Assembly (NCBI GenBank): GCA_964022665.1
Contig: CAXIDF010000007.1
Coordinates: 62,001-126,000, forward strand
Direction of reading: 5' to 3'
DNA: 64,000 bases
DNA from: Haliea sp964022665
GTDB lineage: Bacteria; Pseudomonadota; Gammaproteobacteria; Pseudomonadales; Halieaceae
Positions 17,578 to 25,064 of the stretch are shown here, piece after piece. A program made the position numbers and the translations under genes. Below the pieces are notes generated by a model, which was given only the letters and a program-made list of their open reading frames with translations, was not told the DNA's origin and searched no databases. How positions within the stretch are numbered: position 1 is the first letter of the stretch; each line of letters opens with the position of its first letter.

Positions 17578-18819
17578 ATGCAAAATCTTATGGAGCCGGA
17601 GGTACAGGCCTGTCCCTACGCGCTGTATGAGCAACTGCGCGCGGAGTACCCTGTCTATCGTATGCCGGAAACCGGATTCTATCTTGTGACAACGTTCGAT
17701 CTTTGCCACGAGATTATCCGCCAGCCTGACCTGTTCATCAGTGGTGTTTCGCCCATGGCGCTGAACAGTGAGGGTGTTCCTGGCGAGGTGATGGCTGTCT
17801 ACGAACAGCAGGGCTGGGTACCCGCTGCGTCCTGTTCAACGTCTGATCGCCCGCGACATACCAAGGTGCGAGGGCTGTTGTCGCAGTTGTTTACCATGGC
17901 GAAAGTACGCTCCATGGCTCCCTATATCGAACAGACCGCCAATCGCCTCATAGACAGCTTTGTAAGCGAGGGTGAGTGCGAATTTGTACGGGCGTTTTCT
18001 CACCCCCTGCCGATGATCGTGATTGCCGAACAGATCGGTGTGAGCGCCAGTGACCTGGACCTGTTCAAGCGCTGGTCCGACGCGATCGTCGAGCCCTTTG
18101 GCATGATGATCAGCAAAGAGCGACACGTAGAGTGCGCGAAGCTCGTGGTCGAAATGCAGCACTTCTTCAAGGAACAGATCGATATTCGTCGTCGTGAGCC
18201 GCGGGACGATATTCTGTCGCAACTGGCCAACGCAGAATACGAAGGTGGCGAAGCGATTCCGATGAACGAGCTGTTAACAATCGTGACCATTGACCTGCTG
18301 GCCTCCGGCAATGAAACAACCACAGCCGGCATTTCATCGGGAATGCTTCTGCTTGCCGAGCAGCCAGAGCTACTGGCTGCCATGCAGGAAGACGAGGAGC
18401 TGATCCCGACCTTTGTGGAGGAGGTTTTACGCTTGGAGTCGCCCGCGCAGGGAATGTTTCGGGAGTTGACTCAAGATGCTGTGGTAGGCGGCGTGCAGCT
18501 GCGCAAGGGCGACGTGTTGAGCCTGCGTTTTGGTGCTGCGAATCGCGATGAAAGTGCGTTCCAGAATGCCGATCAGGTGGATCTTCACCGCAAGAAGGCA
18601 GGCAACCATCTGGCCTTCGGTGTGGGCAGGCACCACTGCGTTGGTGCGCCTCTGGCCCGTCAGGAAATGCTGATCAGTTTCCAGGTGATTGCAAAACGCC
18701 TGCGAAATATCCGGCTGAAAAATCCAGGCGCCCCCCTGAAGTACTCCCCCAGCTTTTTCGGGCGCAACCTTGAGGCCCTCGATATTGAGTTTGAAGCCCA
18801 TGCACACGCCGCTGGATAA
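17578..18819 (+). CDS. Cytochrome P450
   Basis: The 413-aa soluble bacterial P450 has an I-helix oxygen-activation motif (ASGNETTTAG), the K-helix E-x-x-R (EEVLRLES), and the haem loop FGVGRHHCVGAP with ligand Cys354. No membrane anchor is present. It would hydroxylate a hydrophobic substrate in the cytoplasm and needs a ferredoxin and reductase, neither of which is in the window. The ribosome-binding site AGGAGGGAGG is very strong. It overlaps the downstream SnoaL gene by 20 bp. Confidence 0.94.
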   Translation: MQNLMEPEVQACPYALYEQLRAEYPVYRMPETGFYLVTTFDLCHEIIRQPDLFISGVSPMALNSEGVPGEVMAVYEQQGWVPAASCSTSDRPRHTKVRGLLSQLFTMAKVRSMAPYIEQTANRLIDSFVSEGECEFVRAFSHPLPMIVIAEQIGVSASDLDLFKRWSDAIVEPFGMMISKERHVECAKLVVEMQHFFKEQIDIRRREPRDDILSQLANAEYEGGEAIPMNELLTIVTIDLLASGNETTTAGISSGMLLLAEQPELLAAMQEDEELIPTFVEEVLRLESPAQGMFRELTQDAVVGGVQLRKGDVLSLRFGAANRDESAFQNADQVDLHRKKAGNHLAFGVGRHHCVGAPLARQEMLISFQVIAKRLRNIRLKNPGAPLKYSPSFFGRNLEALDIEFEAHAHAAG

Positions 18820-19297
18820 CGCGGAAATAGCGCAACTCAGAACGCTTCTGGAGGTTGAGGCGATACGGCAGCTGCACATCGATTATTCCATGGCGATGGA
18901 CGAGCGGGACTTCGACAAGCTGGCCTTGTTCTTTGCCGATGATGTTCTATGCGAATACGGTCCTTACGGCTCGTGGTCGGGAAAAGAGACCGTGCTGGAA
19001 AACTACCGCAAGACGTTTGTCGGGGACCTTGCTCCACCCTTCACGTCGCAACACATCAACACCAACCATTCCGTTGAATTGTTGTCTTCGACGGCAGCGA
19101 AGGGCCGTTGCTACTTGTTGGATGTCGCGACGCATGTTGCGCCAGATGAAAATCCGCTGCTCTGGTTCGCGCTCTATGATGAAGAGTATCGGAAAGAGCG
19201 AGGGCGGTGGGTTTTTACGCGCACAAGTCTGCAGTTCTTCTGGCCACAGAGGCATGTGACGACTTCTTTTGAAGCGGTTAAGGAGCAAGATATATGA
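18800..19297 (+). CDS. SnoaL-like (NTF2-fold) protein
   Basis: The 165-aa product carries the family pattern: IRQLHIDYSMAMDERDFDKLALFFADDV, then H-I-N-T-N-H-S-V, and R-G-R-W-V-F-T-R-T near the C terminus. It resembles the 1332 gene in plan. ATG 18800 is used; it overlaps the P450 by 20 bp, while a TTG at 18770 would overlap further. The stop overlaps the next SDR start (ATGA at 19294), so P450, SnoaL and SDR form a translationally coupled set. Confidence 0.8.
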   Translation: MHTPLDNAEIAQLRTLLEVEAIRQLHIDYSMAMDERDFDKLALFFADDVLCEYGPYGSWSGKETVLENYRKTFVGDLAPPFTSQHINTNHSVELLSSTAAKGRCYLLDVATHVAPDENPLLWFALYDEEYRKERGRWVFTRTSLQFFWPQRHVTTSFEAVKEQDI

Positions 19298-20046
19298 GAC
19301 TCGAAGGCAAGCGTTGCATTGTCACCGGTGGAGCGAGCGGGATCGGTGAGGCGACCGTGCGGCGCTTCGTCGAGGAAGGGGCCGAGGTACTCATTGCCGA
19401 CCTGAACCTGGCCGGTGCTCAGGCGCTGGCGGCTGAATTGGGCTCAGCGGTCACAGCAGGGAAGTGTGATGCGCGTCAGGAAGCCGATGTTCGAGGCGTT
19501 GCAGCGGCGGCCCTGGAGCGGTGGGAGAACGTTGATGTCCTGGTTAACAACGCGGGTATTGAACTCAGCAAGACCTATGAGGATACCAGCACGGATGAGT
19601 GGGCCGCCGTTATCGACACCAACCTGCGCGGGCCCTGGTTGTTCTGCAAATACATTGTGCCGAAGATGGTTGAGCGTGGGGCGGGCAGCGTGATCAATGT
19701 CTCGTCCTTGAATGGCCTGGTCGGGTTCCCGCTCTCGACCGCATACGGCAGTGCCAAAGGGGGGCTTGTGGTGTTCACGCGTGACATGGCGATAGAGCTC
19801 GGTCCCAGCGGCGTGCGGGTCAACTGCGTCTGCCCCGGGGTCATTGCAACGCCCATGATGGAACGGTGGACCCAGTCGATGCCAGACCAGGCCGAAGCGC
19901 AGGAGATGCTGCGCGGCACCATGCCGATTGGGCGGCTGGGTCAAGCCTCCGAGGTAGCGTCAGCAATTCTGTTCTTCGCCTCCGATGACTCAACGCTGTG
20001 TCAGGGTTCCGTGCTGTCTGTCGATGGGGGGTTCACCGCGCAATAA
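19294..20046 (+). CDS. Short-chain dehydrogenase/reductase (SDR)
   Basis: The 250-aa classical SDR has TGGASGIG, N-N-A-G, catalytic Ser in NVSSLNG, Y-G-S-A-K, and the C-terminal SVDGGFTAQ. All active-site residues are intact. It probably oxidises the hydroxyl group introduced or exposed by the P450 and SnoaL partners, which is inference from the 4-bp overlap and gene order. FabG-like annotation is possible, but the catabolic setting argues against fatty-acid synthesis. Confidence 0.9.
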   Translation: MRLEGKRCIVTGGASGIGEATVRRFVEEGAEVLIADLNLAGAQALAAELGSAVTAGKCDARQEADVRGVAAAALERWENVDVLVNNAGIELSKTYEDTSTDEWAAVIDTNLRGPWLFCKYIVPKMVERGAGSVINVSSLNGLVGFPLSTAYGSAKGGLVVFTRDMAIELGPSGVRVNCVCPGVIATPMMERWTQSMPDQAEAQEMLRGTMPIGRLGQASEVASAILFFASDDSTLCQGSVLSVDGGFTAQ

Positions 20047-20101
20047 CCGGCTTTTGACAGGCCGCGGCGGGTGCTGGAAACACTGGAACTGGGGATAGTC
20101 T

Positions 20102-20593
20102 ATGAACAGGTTGCTGGCGATGGTGCTTGGTATTCTGCCCTGCGTGGCAAGTGCGGACGCGCCCTACGTTGAAGAAATCATGACCCTGCAGCAGGCGCGC
20201 GACCTGATTGAGGGGTGTGAACGGTATGCGACAGCGCAGGACCTCCCGGCGCTCTCGATGGCCATTTACGATGCGGCCGGTAATCTCAAACTGTTTGTGC
20301 GACAGGATGGCACGACGGTGGCGACGGCTGATTTTGCCCACAGCAAGGGTCGCACCGCGGCTATCACCGCGCTGACTACCAGCGAGCTGGCAGAAATCGA
20401 ATACGCCGACAGCACGCAGCCACTGGGAATGCCCCACCTCGGCGCGTTGACGATTGTGCAGGGTGGGGTGCCGGTCCGTTCCGTTTCAGGCCAGCATCTC
20501 GGGGGCTTCGGTGTGTCCGGTGCACCGGCAGCGGATGATGAAGCCTGTGGGCGAGCCGGTATAGAGCATATGCAGGGCGCAAAGCGCGAGTAG
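20102..20593 (+). CDS. GlcG/HbpS-family protein, exported
   Basis: The 163-aa product has a short signal peptide (about 1-18, ending ASADA) and a GlcG/HbpS-like domain: MTLQQARDLIEGCERYA, LSMAIYDAAGNLKLFVRQDG, and a Gly-rich C-terminal stretch (QHLGGFGVSGAP). Family members bind haem or are accessory proteins beside glycolate and other oxidases; the exact activity is unsettled. The position after the SDR, 55 bp downstream, suggests a role in the periplasmic oxidation system. Confidence 0.8.
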   Translation: MNRLLAMVLGILPCVASADAPYVEEIMTLQQARDLIEGCERYATAQDLPALSMAIYDAAGNLKLFVRQDGTTVATADFAHSKGRTAAITALTTSELAEIEYADSTQPLGMPHLGALTIVQGGVPVRSVSGQHLGGFGVSGAPAADDEACGRAGIEHMQGAKRE

Positions 20594-20622
20594 CTGCGAT
20601 GGGTGCGGAAGTACTTTGCCGA

Positions 20623-20645
20623 CGGCCAGTGTTCCCGCCTGGCCG
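20623..20645. terminator. Hairpin between convergent genes
   Basis: CGGCCAG-N9-CTGGCCG lies between the converging GlcG-like and cupin genes, inside a weaker outer AAGTA/TACTT pairing. No T-run follows on either strand, so termination is only suggested. Confidence 0.4.
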
Positions 20646-20666
20646 TACTTGGGGCTCGCCTTAACG

Positions 20667-21125
20667 CTAGCTCTCGACAATATTCTGGGGCAGGTTCCCT
20701 TCCCAGGCTTGCTTGAAGAACTCGCCATCACCGATGAACTGCAGGTTGTCGTCCTTGTCGATGTAGGAGACCGGGCCATGGCCAATATAGAGAAACTCGG
20801 TTACCTCTCCCTCACCCGCGGCTTCTTCATGAATCTCGCCAATTTGCTCATAACCGTAGACACCGGCGCCGGCTTCGCCGCGCTCGAACTTCAAAGTGCC
20901 CTTGGTGATGAAAAACTCCGCGGGAGTGATGTGCTTGTGGCGCGCAAACTTTACCCCCGGCTGCAGTTGCACGTAGAGCACCCAGTCGCCGGTGACGTCA
21001 CAATAGCGTAGCAGCTTGAATTTCACGCCTTCGCCCAGTGTCACCCAGTCAATGCGGTTGGTGTCTGCCAGCATGGCTCCGCGCACTGCCGGATCGTGTT
21101 CTTCGTTGACTGCAGCGTAGGACAT
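20667..21125 (-). CDS. Cupin-domain protein, DHAP/acetylacetone dioxygenase-like
   Basis: The 152-aa single cupin has motif 1 in G-VKFAR-H-K-H-ITPA-E-FFITKG, giving His, His and Glu metal ligands, and motif 2 with His in GEIHEEA. It resembles small cupins of the 2,4'-dihydroxyacetophenone dioxygenase group, which use a metal and O2 to cleave C-C bonds next to carbonyls. It lies 39 bp downstream of a second, similar cupin and is probably the last gene of the minus-strand operon. Enzyme activity is inferred, not shown. Confidence 0.75.
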   Translation of the reverse strand: MSYAAVNEEHDPAVRGAMLADTNRIDWVTLGEGVKFKLLRYCDVTGDWVLYVQLQPGVKFARHKHITPAEFFITKGTLKFERGEAGAGVYGYEQIGEIHEEAAGEGEVTEFLYIGHGPVSYIDKDDNLQFIGDGEFFKQAWEGNLPQNIVES

Positions 21126-21164
21126 GGTCGCTTCTTCCTCGTTCGGGAATACGTTGGGGAGTGA

Positions 21165-21617
21165 CTAGGCACCCTGTTTGGAGATGTCAGCACTGATGTT
21201 CTGTTCGCTCAGGTCGCGCAGGAATTCGTGGTTCATGATGAAGCGGACATCGCCGGCGTCATCGGTGAAGGCGACCGCACCGTGGCCCATGAACAGGTAT
21301 TCGGTGGGCACTTCACAACGCGCCTCGTTGTGCCGGGAGCCAATGGGCTCGTAGCCGTAGGTGCCCTCGGGCGCGGAGCCCACGTCATACAGCAGCTCAC
21401 CCTTGGTGACAAAGTACTGCCCGTGCCCGAGGTGCCAGTGAGGAGCAAAGGTGGCACCGGGCTGCATGCTCACCCAGAGAACCCAGTCGCCGGTTTCTTC
21501 GCTGTAGCGCAAGAGCTTGATGCGTGTACCGGTTCCCAGCTCGAGGAAAGGTACGTCCTTGAGGTTCACGATCAGATCGCCAGAAATTCCGGGGTTGTGC
21601 GTGGAGGCCATATTCAT
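21165..21617 (-). CDS. Cupin-domain protein lacking the Glu ligand
   Basis: The 150-aa paralogue of the neighbouring cupin shares LLRY-x3-TGDWVL. Its motif 1 reads H-W-H-LGHG-Q-YFVTKG, so Gln stands where the neighbour has the metal-binding Glu. The motif 2 His remains (SRHNEA). It could be a three-His dioxygenase, as in Dke1-type enzymes, or an inactive partner of the neighbouring cupin. A candidate promoter and palindromic operator lie directly upstream. Confidence 0.75.
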   Translation of the reverse strand: MNMASTHNPGISGDLIVNLKDVPFLELGTGTRIKLLRYSEETGDWVLWVSMQPGATFAPHWHLGHGQYFVTKGELLYDVGSAPEGTYGYEPIGSRHNEARCEVPTEYLFMGHGAVAFTDDAGDVRFIMNHEFLRDLSEQNISADISKQGA

Positions 21618-21646
21618 ACGCTTTCTCGTGGTGATAATTATTAAAG

Positions 21647-21661
21647 TTGAATCGTATTCAA
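21647..21661. promoter_or_regulatory. Putative operator, perfect TTGAAT-CGT-ATTCAA palindrome
   Basis: A perfect 15-bp palindrome, flanked by AAAG and AAGA, lies about 30 bp upstream of the cupin start and at the expected transcription start of the promoter at 21663-21691. It is the best of three similar sites in the catabolic region. Confidence 0.5.
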
Positions 21662-21662
21662 A

Positions 21663-21691
21663 AGACTAGGCCGGGCCGTTGTCTCTGTCAA
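21663..21691 (-). promoter_or_regulatory. Putative sigma-70 promoter of the cupin pair
   Basis: Read on the minus strand, a perfect TTGACA (21691-21686) is followed by a 17-bp spacer and TAGTCT (21668-21663). The -10 match is weak, but spacing and the adjoining palindrome support it. Confidence 0.4.
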
Positions 21692-21741
21692 CCAACCTGG
21701 CAACCCCCGTTCAATCATGGCAGGGGGCGCACGCAAACAGG

Positions 21742-23880
21742 CTACTGCAGCTCAAACACATACAGCGCCTGCCCACCCGTTGGCTGATAGATCTCCGGGC
21801 TGACCACCGCCGTCATGGCGCGGAATACACCGATGCCGGTGGGCACGGCAATATACTGCTTGCCGTCTACCGCATAACTGATGGGATACCCGTGCAGGGG
21901 CGCTCCCAGGCGTGTTTCCCAGAGAAGTTCGCCATTCTTCACATCGAAAGCCTTGAAGTAACGGTCCAGGTCGCCGATGAACACCAGGCCGCCTCCGGTG
22001 GTCAGTGCGCCGGTGAGGAACATGGCGCGCTGCTCGTGCGCCCAGCTCTCGGTCATGTTGCGCACGTCCCACGCCGCAAGCCGACCGAGCAACGCGTTGC
22101 TGCCGGGCATGGCATAGGTGCGTGAGTCTGCGCCGTAGCCGCCAGACCCCGGCTCTTGCGCCACCTCGCGGCCCACCATATCGGAGCACAGCTGGTGCAG
22201 CGGTATGATCAGGTTGTGCGTTTCCGGACTGTAGGCGGAGGCCTGCCAGTTGTGGCCACCGTAGATGCCGGGGCAGGCCTCGATCGTGTCGCCGACTCCG
22301 GCCGCCACAATGTCATCGCGGTAGCGCACCCGTCCCCGTGCCTTGTCGATCTCGGCGTAAATCGTCTGCTGCAGCGTTTCCACAACGCTGACGTAGTTGC
22401 CGGTGGCACGGTCGAGCTTCCACAGCAGGCCGTCCTTGCCGATGGTGTAGAGCAGGGGTTTGCCGTTGACATCAATGAGCACCCGTTCAAAGCCCACTTC
22501 CATGTCGATGGTTTCACCGGGGATGTGCTGGAAATGCCACACCAGCTCGCCGGTGCGCGGGCGCAGGGCGAGGGTGGAATTGGTGTAGAGCGCTTCGTCC
22601 GTTGCGCTCATGCCGCGGCTGGCGGCCACCCAGGGCTTGGCCTGGGAGGTGCCGATGAAAAACAGCTCGAGTTCCGGGTCGTAGGAGCCGGCTATCCAGG
22701 TATCACTGCCCGCGCGCATCTCGACTGGCAGCCCTGCCCAGGTATCACCGCCCGGTTCACCGGGCAGGGCAATGGTTGACGTGCGCCACAGCTCCTCACC
22801 CGTATCCGCATCGTGGCCGGTAACGAAACAACCCTCCTCTTTGTACCATTCGCAGCCGTTGATGCCGCTGATCACCACGCCATCACCGATGATCGGCCCC
22901 GCGGTGTGCGTGTAGCCCTTGCTGAAATCGGCTTTGGGTGTGCGCCACACCTCCGCGCCGGTACGTGCATCGATCGCCACGACGGCGGCGTCGTAGGTCG
23001 CCAGGTACAGCTTGTCGCCGTAGATGGCGATATTGCGGGTGGGCCCACCCAGGGTGCGCGACGCTTCCGGGAAGCGGTAGCCGTACTCCCAGATCAACTC
23101 GCCCGTATCTGCGGCAATAGCCTGAATGATATTGCCGGGGTGCGTGAGGTACATGATGCCGTTGCTGACCAGGGGTGTAGGCTGGTTGCTGCCATCCTGC
23201 ATGGTCATCACCCAGGCCAGCTTCAGCCCGGCCACGGTATCGCGGTTGACCTGTTGCAGCGGGCTGTAGCCCTGGCCGTCGAGGGTGCGCCGCCAGCTCA
23301 GCCAGTCACCGTCCGGCGGATTGAGCAATTGTGCGGCGGTCACCGGCTGGAAATCGTTTACGGTGCGGTTCTGGAAGCCGCCGCGGGTGCGTGCATCGGC
23401 ATCGATTGATCCCGCTCCCTCGAACGCCACCCAGGAGACTTCTGTGCTGCCGTCGGCGGCACCCAGGAGGGCTCCGGAACTCGTGAACAGCCGGTCCTCC
23501 GCACCGGACTCATGGTTGGCATCAATCAGGTAGGCGGTGATGGCGGCGTGTTGCGCATCTTCCAGAGCCCCCGTGCCTCCGGGTGGCATATTGGCGCGAT
23601 TGAACGCCAGCAGTGCCATGGCTTCACGTCCGGCCCACTGCTTCATAAACCCCGGCCCCTTCAGCGTATTGCCGTGCGCTGAGCCGCGCAGGGTCAGGCC
23701 GTGGCAGGTGGCGCAATGCTCTGCGTAGAGTGTTTCGCCTGTGGCGGCGAGTGTGGACAGTTCTGCGCTGCCGGCGTTTTCTGCCGCACTGCTTCCGATA
23801 CTGATAAGGCCTGCAAGGGCAAGCAGGTTTGCCGCTACTTTCCTGTGCAGTGTGAGCCCTCTGCCTCGTTTGCTGCTCAT
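21742..23880 (-). CDS. PQQ-dependent dehydrogenase with N-terminal cytochrome c
   Basis: The 712-aa product has a signal or anchor segment (about 13-33), cytochrome c motif C-A-T-C-H (Cys56, Cys59, His60) with likely axial Met in MPPGGTG, then a PQQ-propeller from about 185. Blades include GEEVWRT-like and NGELLWETRLG repeats. It lacks the vicinal Cys-Cys pair of the three PVA dehydrogenase-like proteins; instead NGCEWYKEEGCF has two separated Cys. It therefore belongs to a different branch of the alcohol/lupanine-type quinohaemoproteins. It overlaps the upstream SDR stop by 4 bp (ATGA). Confidence 0.9.
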   Translation of the reverse strand: MSSKRGRGLTLHRKVAANLLALAGLISIGSSAAENAGSAELSTLAATGETLYAEHCATCHGLTLRGSAHGNTLKGPGFMKQWAGREAMALLAFNRANMPPGGTGALEDAQHAAITAYLIDANHESGAEDRLFTSSGALLGAADGSTEVSWVAFEGAGSIDADARTRGGFQNRTVNDFQPVTAAQLLNPPDGDWLSWRRTLDGQGYSPLQQVNRDTVAGLKLAWVMTMQDGSNQPTPLVSNGIMYLTHPGNIIQAIAADTGELIWEYGYRFPEASRTLGGPTRNIAIYGDKLYLATYDAAVVAIDARTGAEVWRTPKADFSKGYTHTAGPIIGDGVVISGINGCEWYKEEGCFVTGHDADTGEELWRTSTIALPGEPGGDTWAGLPVEMRAGSDTWIAGSYDPELELFFIGTSQAKPWVAASRGMSATDEALYTNSTLALRPRTGELVWHFQHIPGETIDMEVGFERVLIDVNGKPLLYTIGKDGLLWKLDRATGNYVSVVETLQQTIYAEIDKARGRVRYRDDIVAAGVGDTIEACPGIYGGHNWQASAYSPETHNLIIPLHQLCSDMVGREVAQEPGSGGYGADSRTYAMPGSNALLGRLAAWDVRNMTESWAHEQRAMFLTGALTTGGGLVFIGDLDRYFKAFDVKNGELLWETRLGAPLHGYPISYAVDGKQYIAVPTGIGVFRAMTAVVSPEIYQPTGGQALYVFELQ

Positions 23881-24632
23881 GCGCTGTAGCCTCCGTCGAT
23901 GCCGATAATCTGTCCGTTGATGTAGCCTGCCGCGTCGCTGAGCAGGAAAGCTGCAAGTGCAGACACTTCCTCGGGTTTGCCCAGCCGGGGCATGGGGGTT
24001 TTCGCCAGGCAGTCGTTGATGACACCTTCGGCGACCGGGTCCGCGGTGAAGGAGCTGTGCACGATGCCGGCGTCGATGACACCGGGTGCAATGCCATTGA
24101 AACGCACGTTCTGCGGCCCCAGCTCCCTGGCCAGCTGGCGCACGATGCCACTGATGGCAGTTTTTGGAATGCCGGACATGGCGTCGTTTTCCAGTGTGCG
24201 CAGCACCGCAGTCGTGAGCAGTTGCACCACGCTGCCACCGCCGGCGGCTGCAAACAGCGAGCCCGCCTGTGTGAGCAGATTGAACGCACCTTCCACATCT
24301 GTGCGCATGATGGCGCTGAATGTGTCGCCGCTGATTTCGCTGAGGGGGCGCAGGGGGATGGCAGGGCCAGTAGCGTTGATCACGCCGATCAGTCGGTGCT
24401 TACTCGATCCGGCTTGCGCGAGGAATTCGGCGACCTGTTGGGCGTCGCAAAGATCGACCGCGCAGACCACCGCGCTGCCGCCAGCGGCAACGATCTCATG
24501 GGCGACAGACTCGGCTGCGGCTTTGCGGCTGTGATACCCGACCACAACGTGTAAACCCTGCGTACCCAGATGGCGGCACATGGCCGCACCCAGGCCGCCG
24601 CTGCCTCCGGCGATGGCGATGGTATCTGACAT
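23877..24632 (-). CDS. Atypical SDR-family protein lacking the catalytic Tyr
   Basis: The 251-aa Rossmann protein has an intact cofactor motif A-G-G-S-G-G-L-G and C-terminal IGIDGGYSA. At the Y-x3-K site it reads S-G-I-P-K: Lys is kept and Tyr is replaced by Ser. The usual N-N-A-G is N-A-T-G. It may be a non-classical reductase or isomerase, or a binding protein. ATG 24632 is used because it begins exactly at the Rossmann strand; longer starts add unrelated residues. It is the first gene of the operon SDR, PQQ dehydrogenase, cupin, cupin. Confidence 0.82.
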   Translation of the reverse strand: MSDTIAIAGGSGGLGAAMCRHLGTQGLHVVVGYHSRKAAAESVAHEIVAAGGSAVVCAVDLCDAQQVAEFLAQAGSSKHRLIGVINATGPAIPLRPLSEISGDTFSAIMRTDVEGAFNLLTQAGSLFAAAGGGSVVQLLTTAVLRTLENDAMSGIPKTAISGIVRQLARELGPQNVRFNGIAPGVIDAGIVHSSFTADPVAEGVINDCLAKTPMPRLGKPEEVSALAAFLLSDAAGYINGQIIGIDGGYSA

Positions 24633-24716
24633 GGAAGGTCCCTGTAGCTGCACGCCGGTCGGCGCATGGGGCCTGCCGCCGGCGTTGTTAAGATTATTGT
24701 TTGCGTCCAGCAACCG

Positions 24717-24745
24717 ATTTTAGACGTGCTTCAATAGCTTGTCAC
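24717..24745 (-). promoter_or_regulatory. Sigma-70 promoter of the SDR/PQQ/cupin operon
   Basis: On the minus strand GTGACA (24745-24740), a 17-bp spacer and TAAAAT (24722-24717) each match consensus at five of six positions. The leader to ATG 24632 would be about 78 nt. Confidence 0.6.
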
Positions 24746-25003
24746 TCATTTGTCGTTGGCCGTTTGGCGTTGTCGACGATGTCGGTTTTTTTTACAGTGG
24801 TTCAGTTTTCAGAGAATTGCTCGCTCTTTCTGTGACAGGTTCTACCTCTTTCTCGATATCCTGGCTATTCTCCCCGCTGACCGTTTGGTGTCGCTATCGA
24901 TTCCCTAACAGACTGTTTTATATGGGGAAAAATATTTATCGTCGGTTGTGTCGGCAGTGCTTGATATATCTCAGGTACACGCACTGTACTCATCACCGGT
25001 AAG

Positions 25004-25020
25004 TTGGCACGATGTGTGCT
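25004..25020 (+). promoter_or_regulatory. Sigma-54 promoter of the PEP-CTERM gene
   Basis: TTGGCACG-ATGT-GTGCT matches the sigma-54 consensus TTGGCACG-N4-TTGCT at all but one defined position. The -24 GG (25006-25007) and -12 GC (25018-25019) have the required spacing. The start codon is 45 bp downstream. PrsR, an AtoC-like activator encoded at 42247, is the natural candidate regulator. Confidence 0.75.
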
Positions 25021-25064
25021 TCGTGTCTTGCATCATTGTCCAATTCTATATGTAAGGGTGTTTC

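Larger units (their letters stand above)
24633..25064 (+). other. 432-bp divergent intergenic region
   Basis: No gene is supported. The region separates the minus-strand catabolic operon from the PEP-CTERM gene. It contains a sigma-70 promoter for the former (24717-24745), a sigma-54 promoter for the latter (25004-25020), and a palindrome GTACA-CGCAC-TGTAC at 24975-24989 just upstream of the sigma-54 site. It is AT-richer than its neighbours. Confidence 0.6.

Noticed and set aside
24739..25002. An 87-codon frame in the gap before the PEP-CTERM gene
   Set aside because: It runs through the promoter region, has no ribosome-binding site or recognisable features and is rich in rare-looking AT codons.
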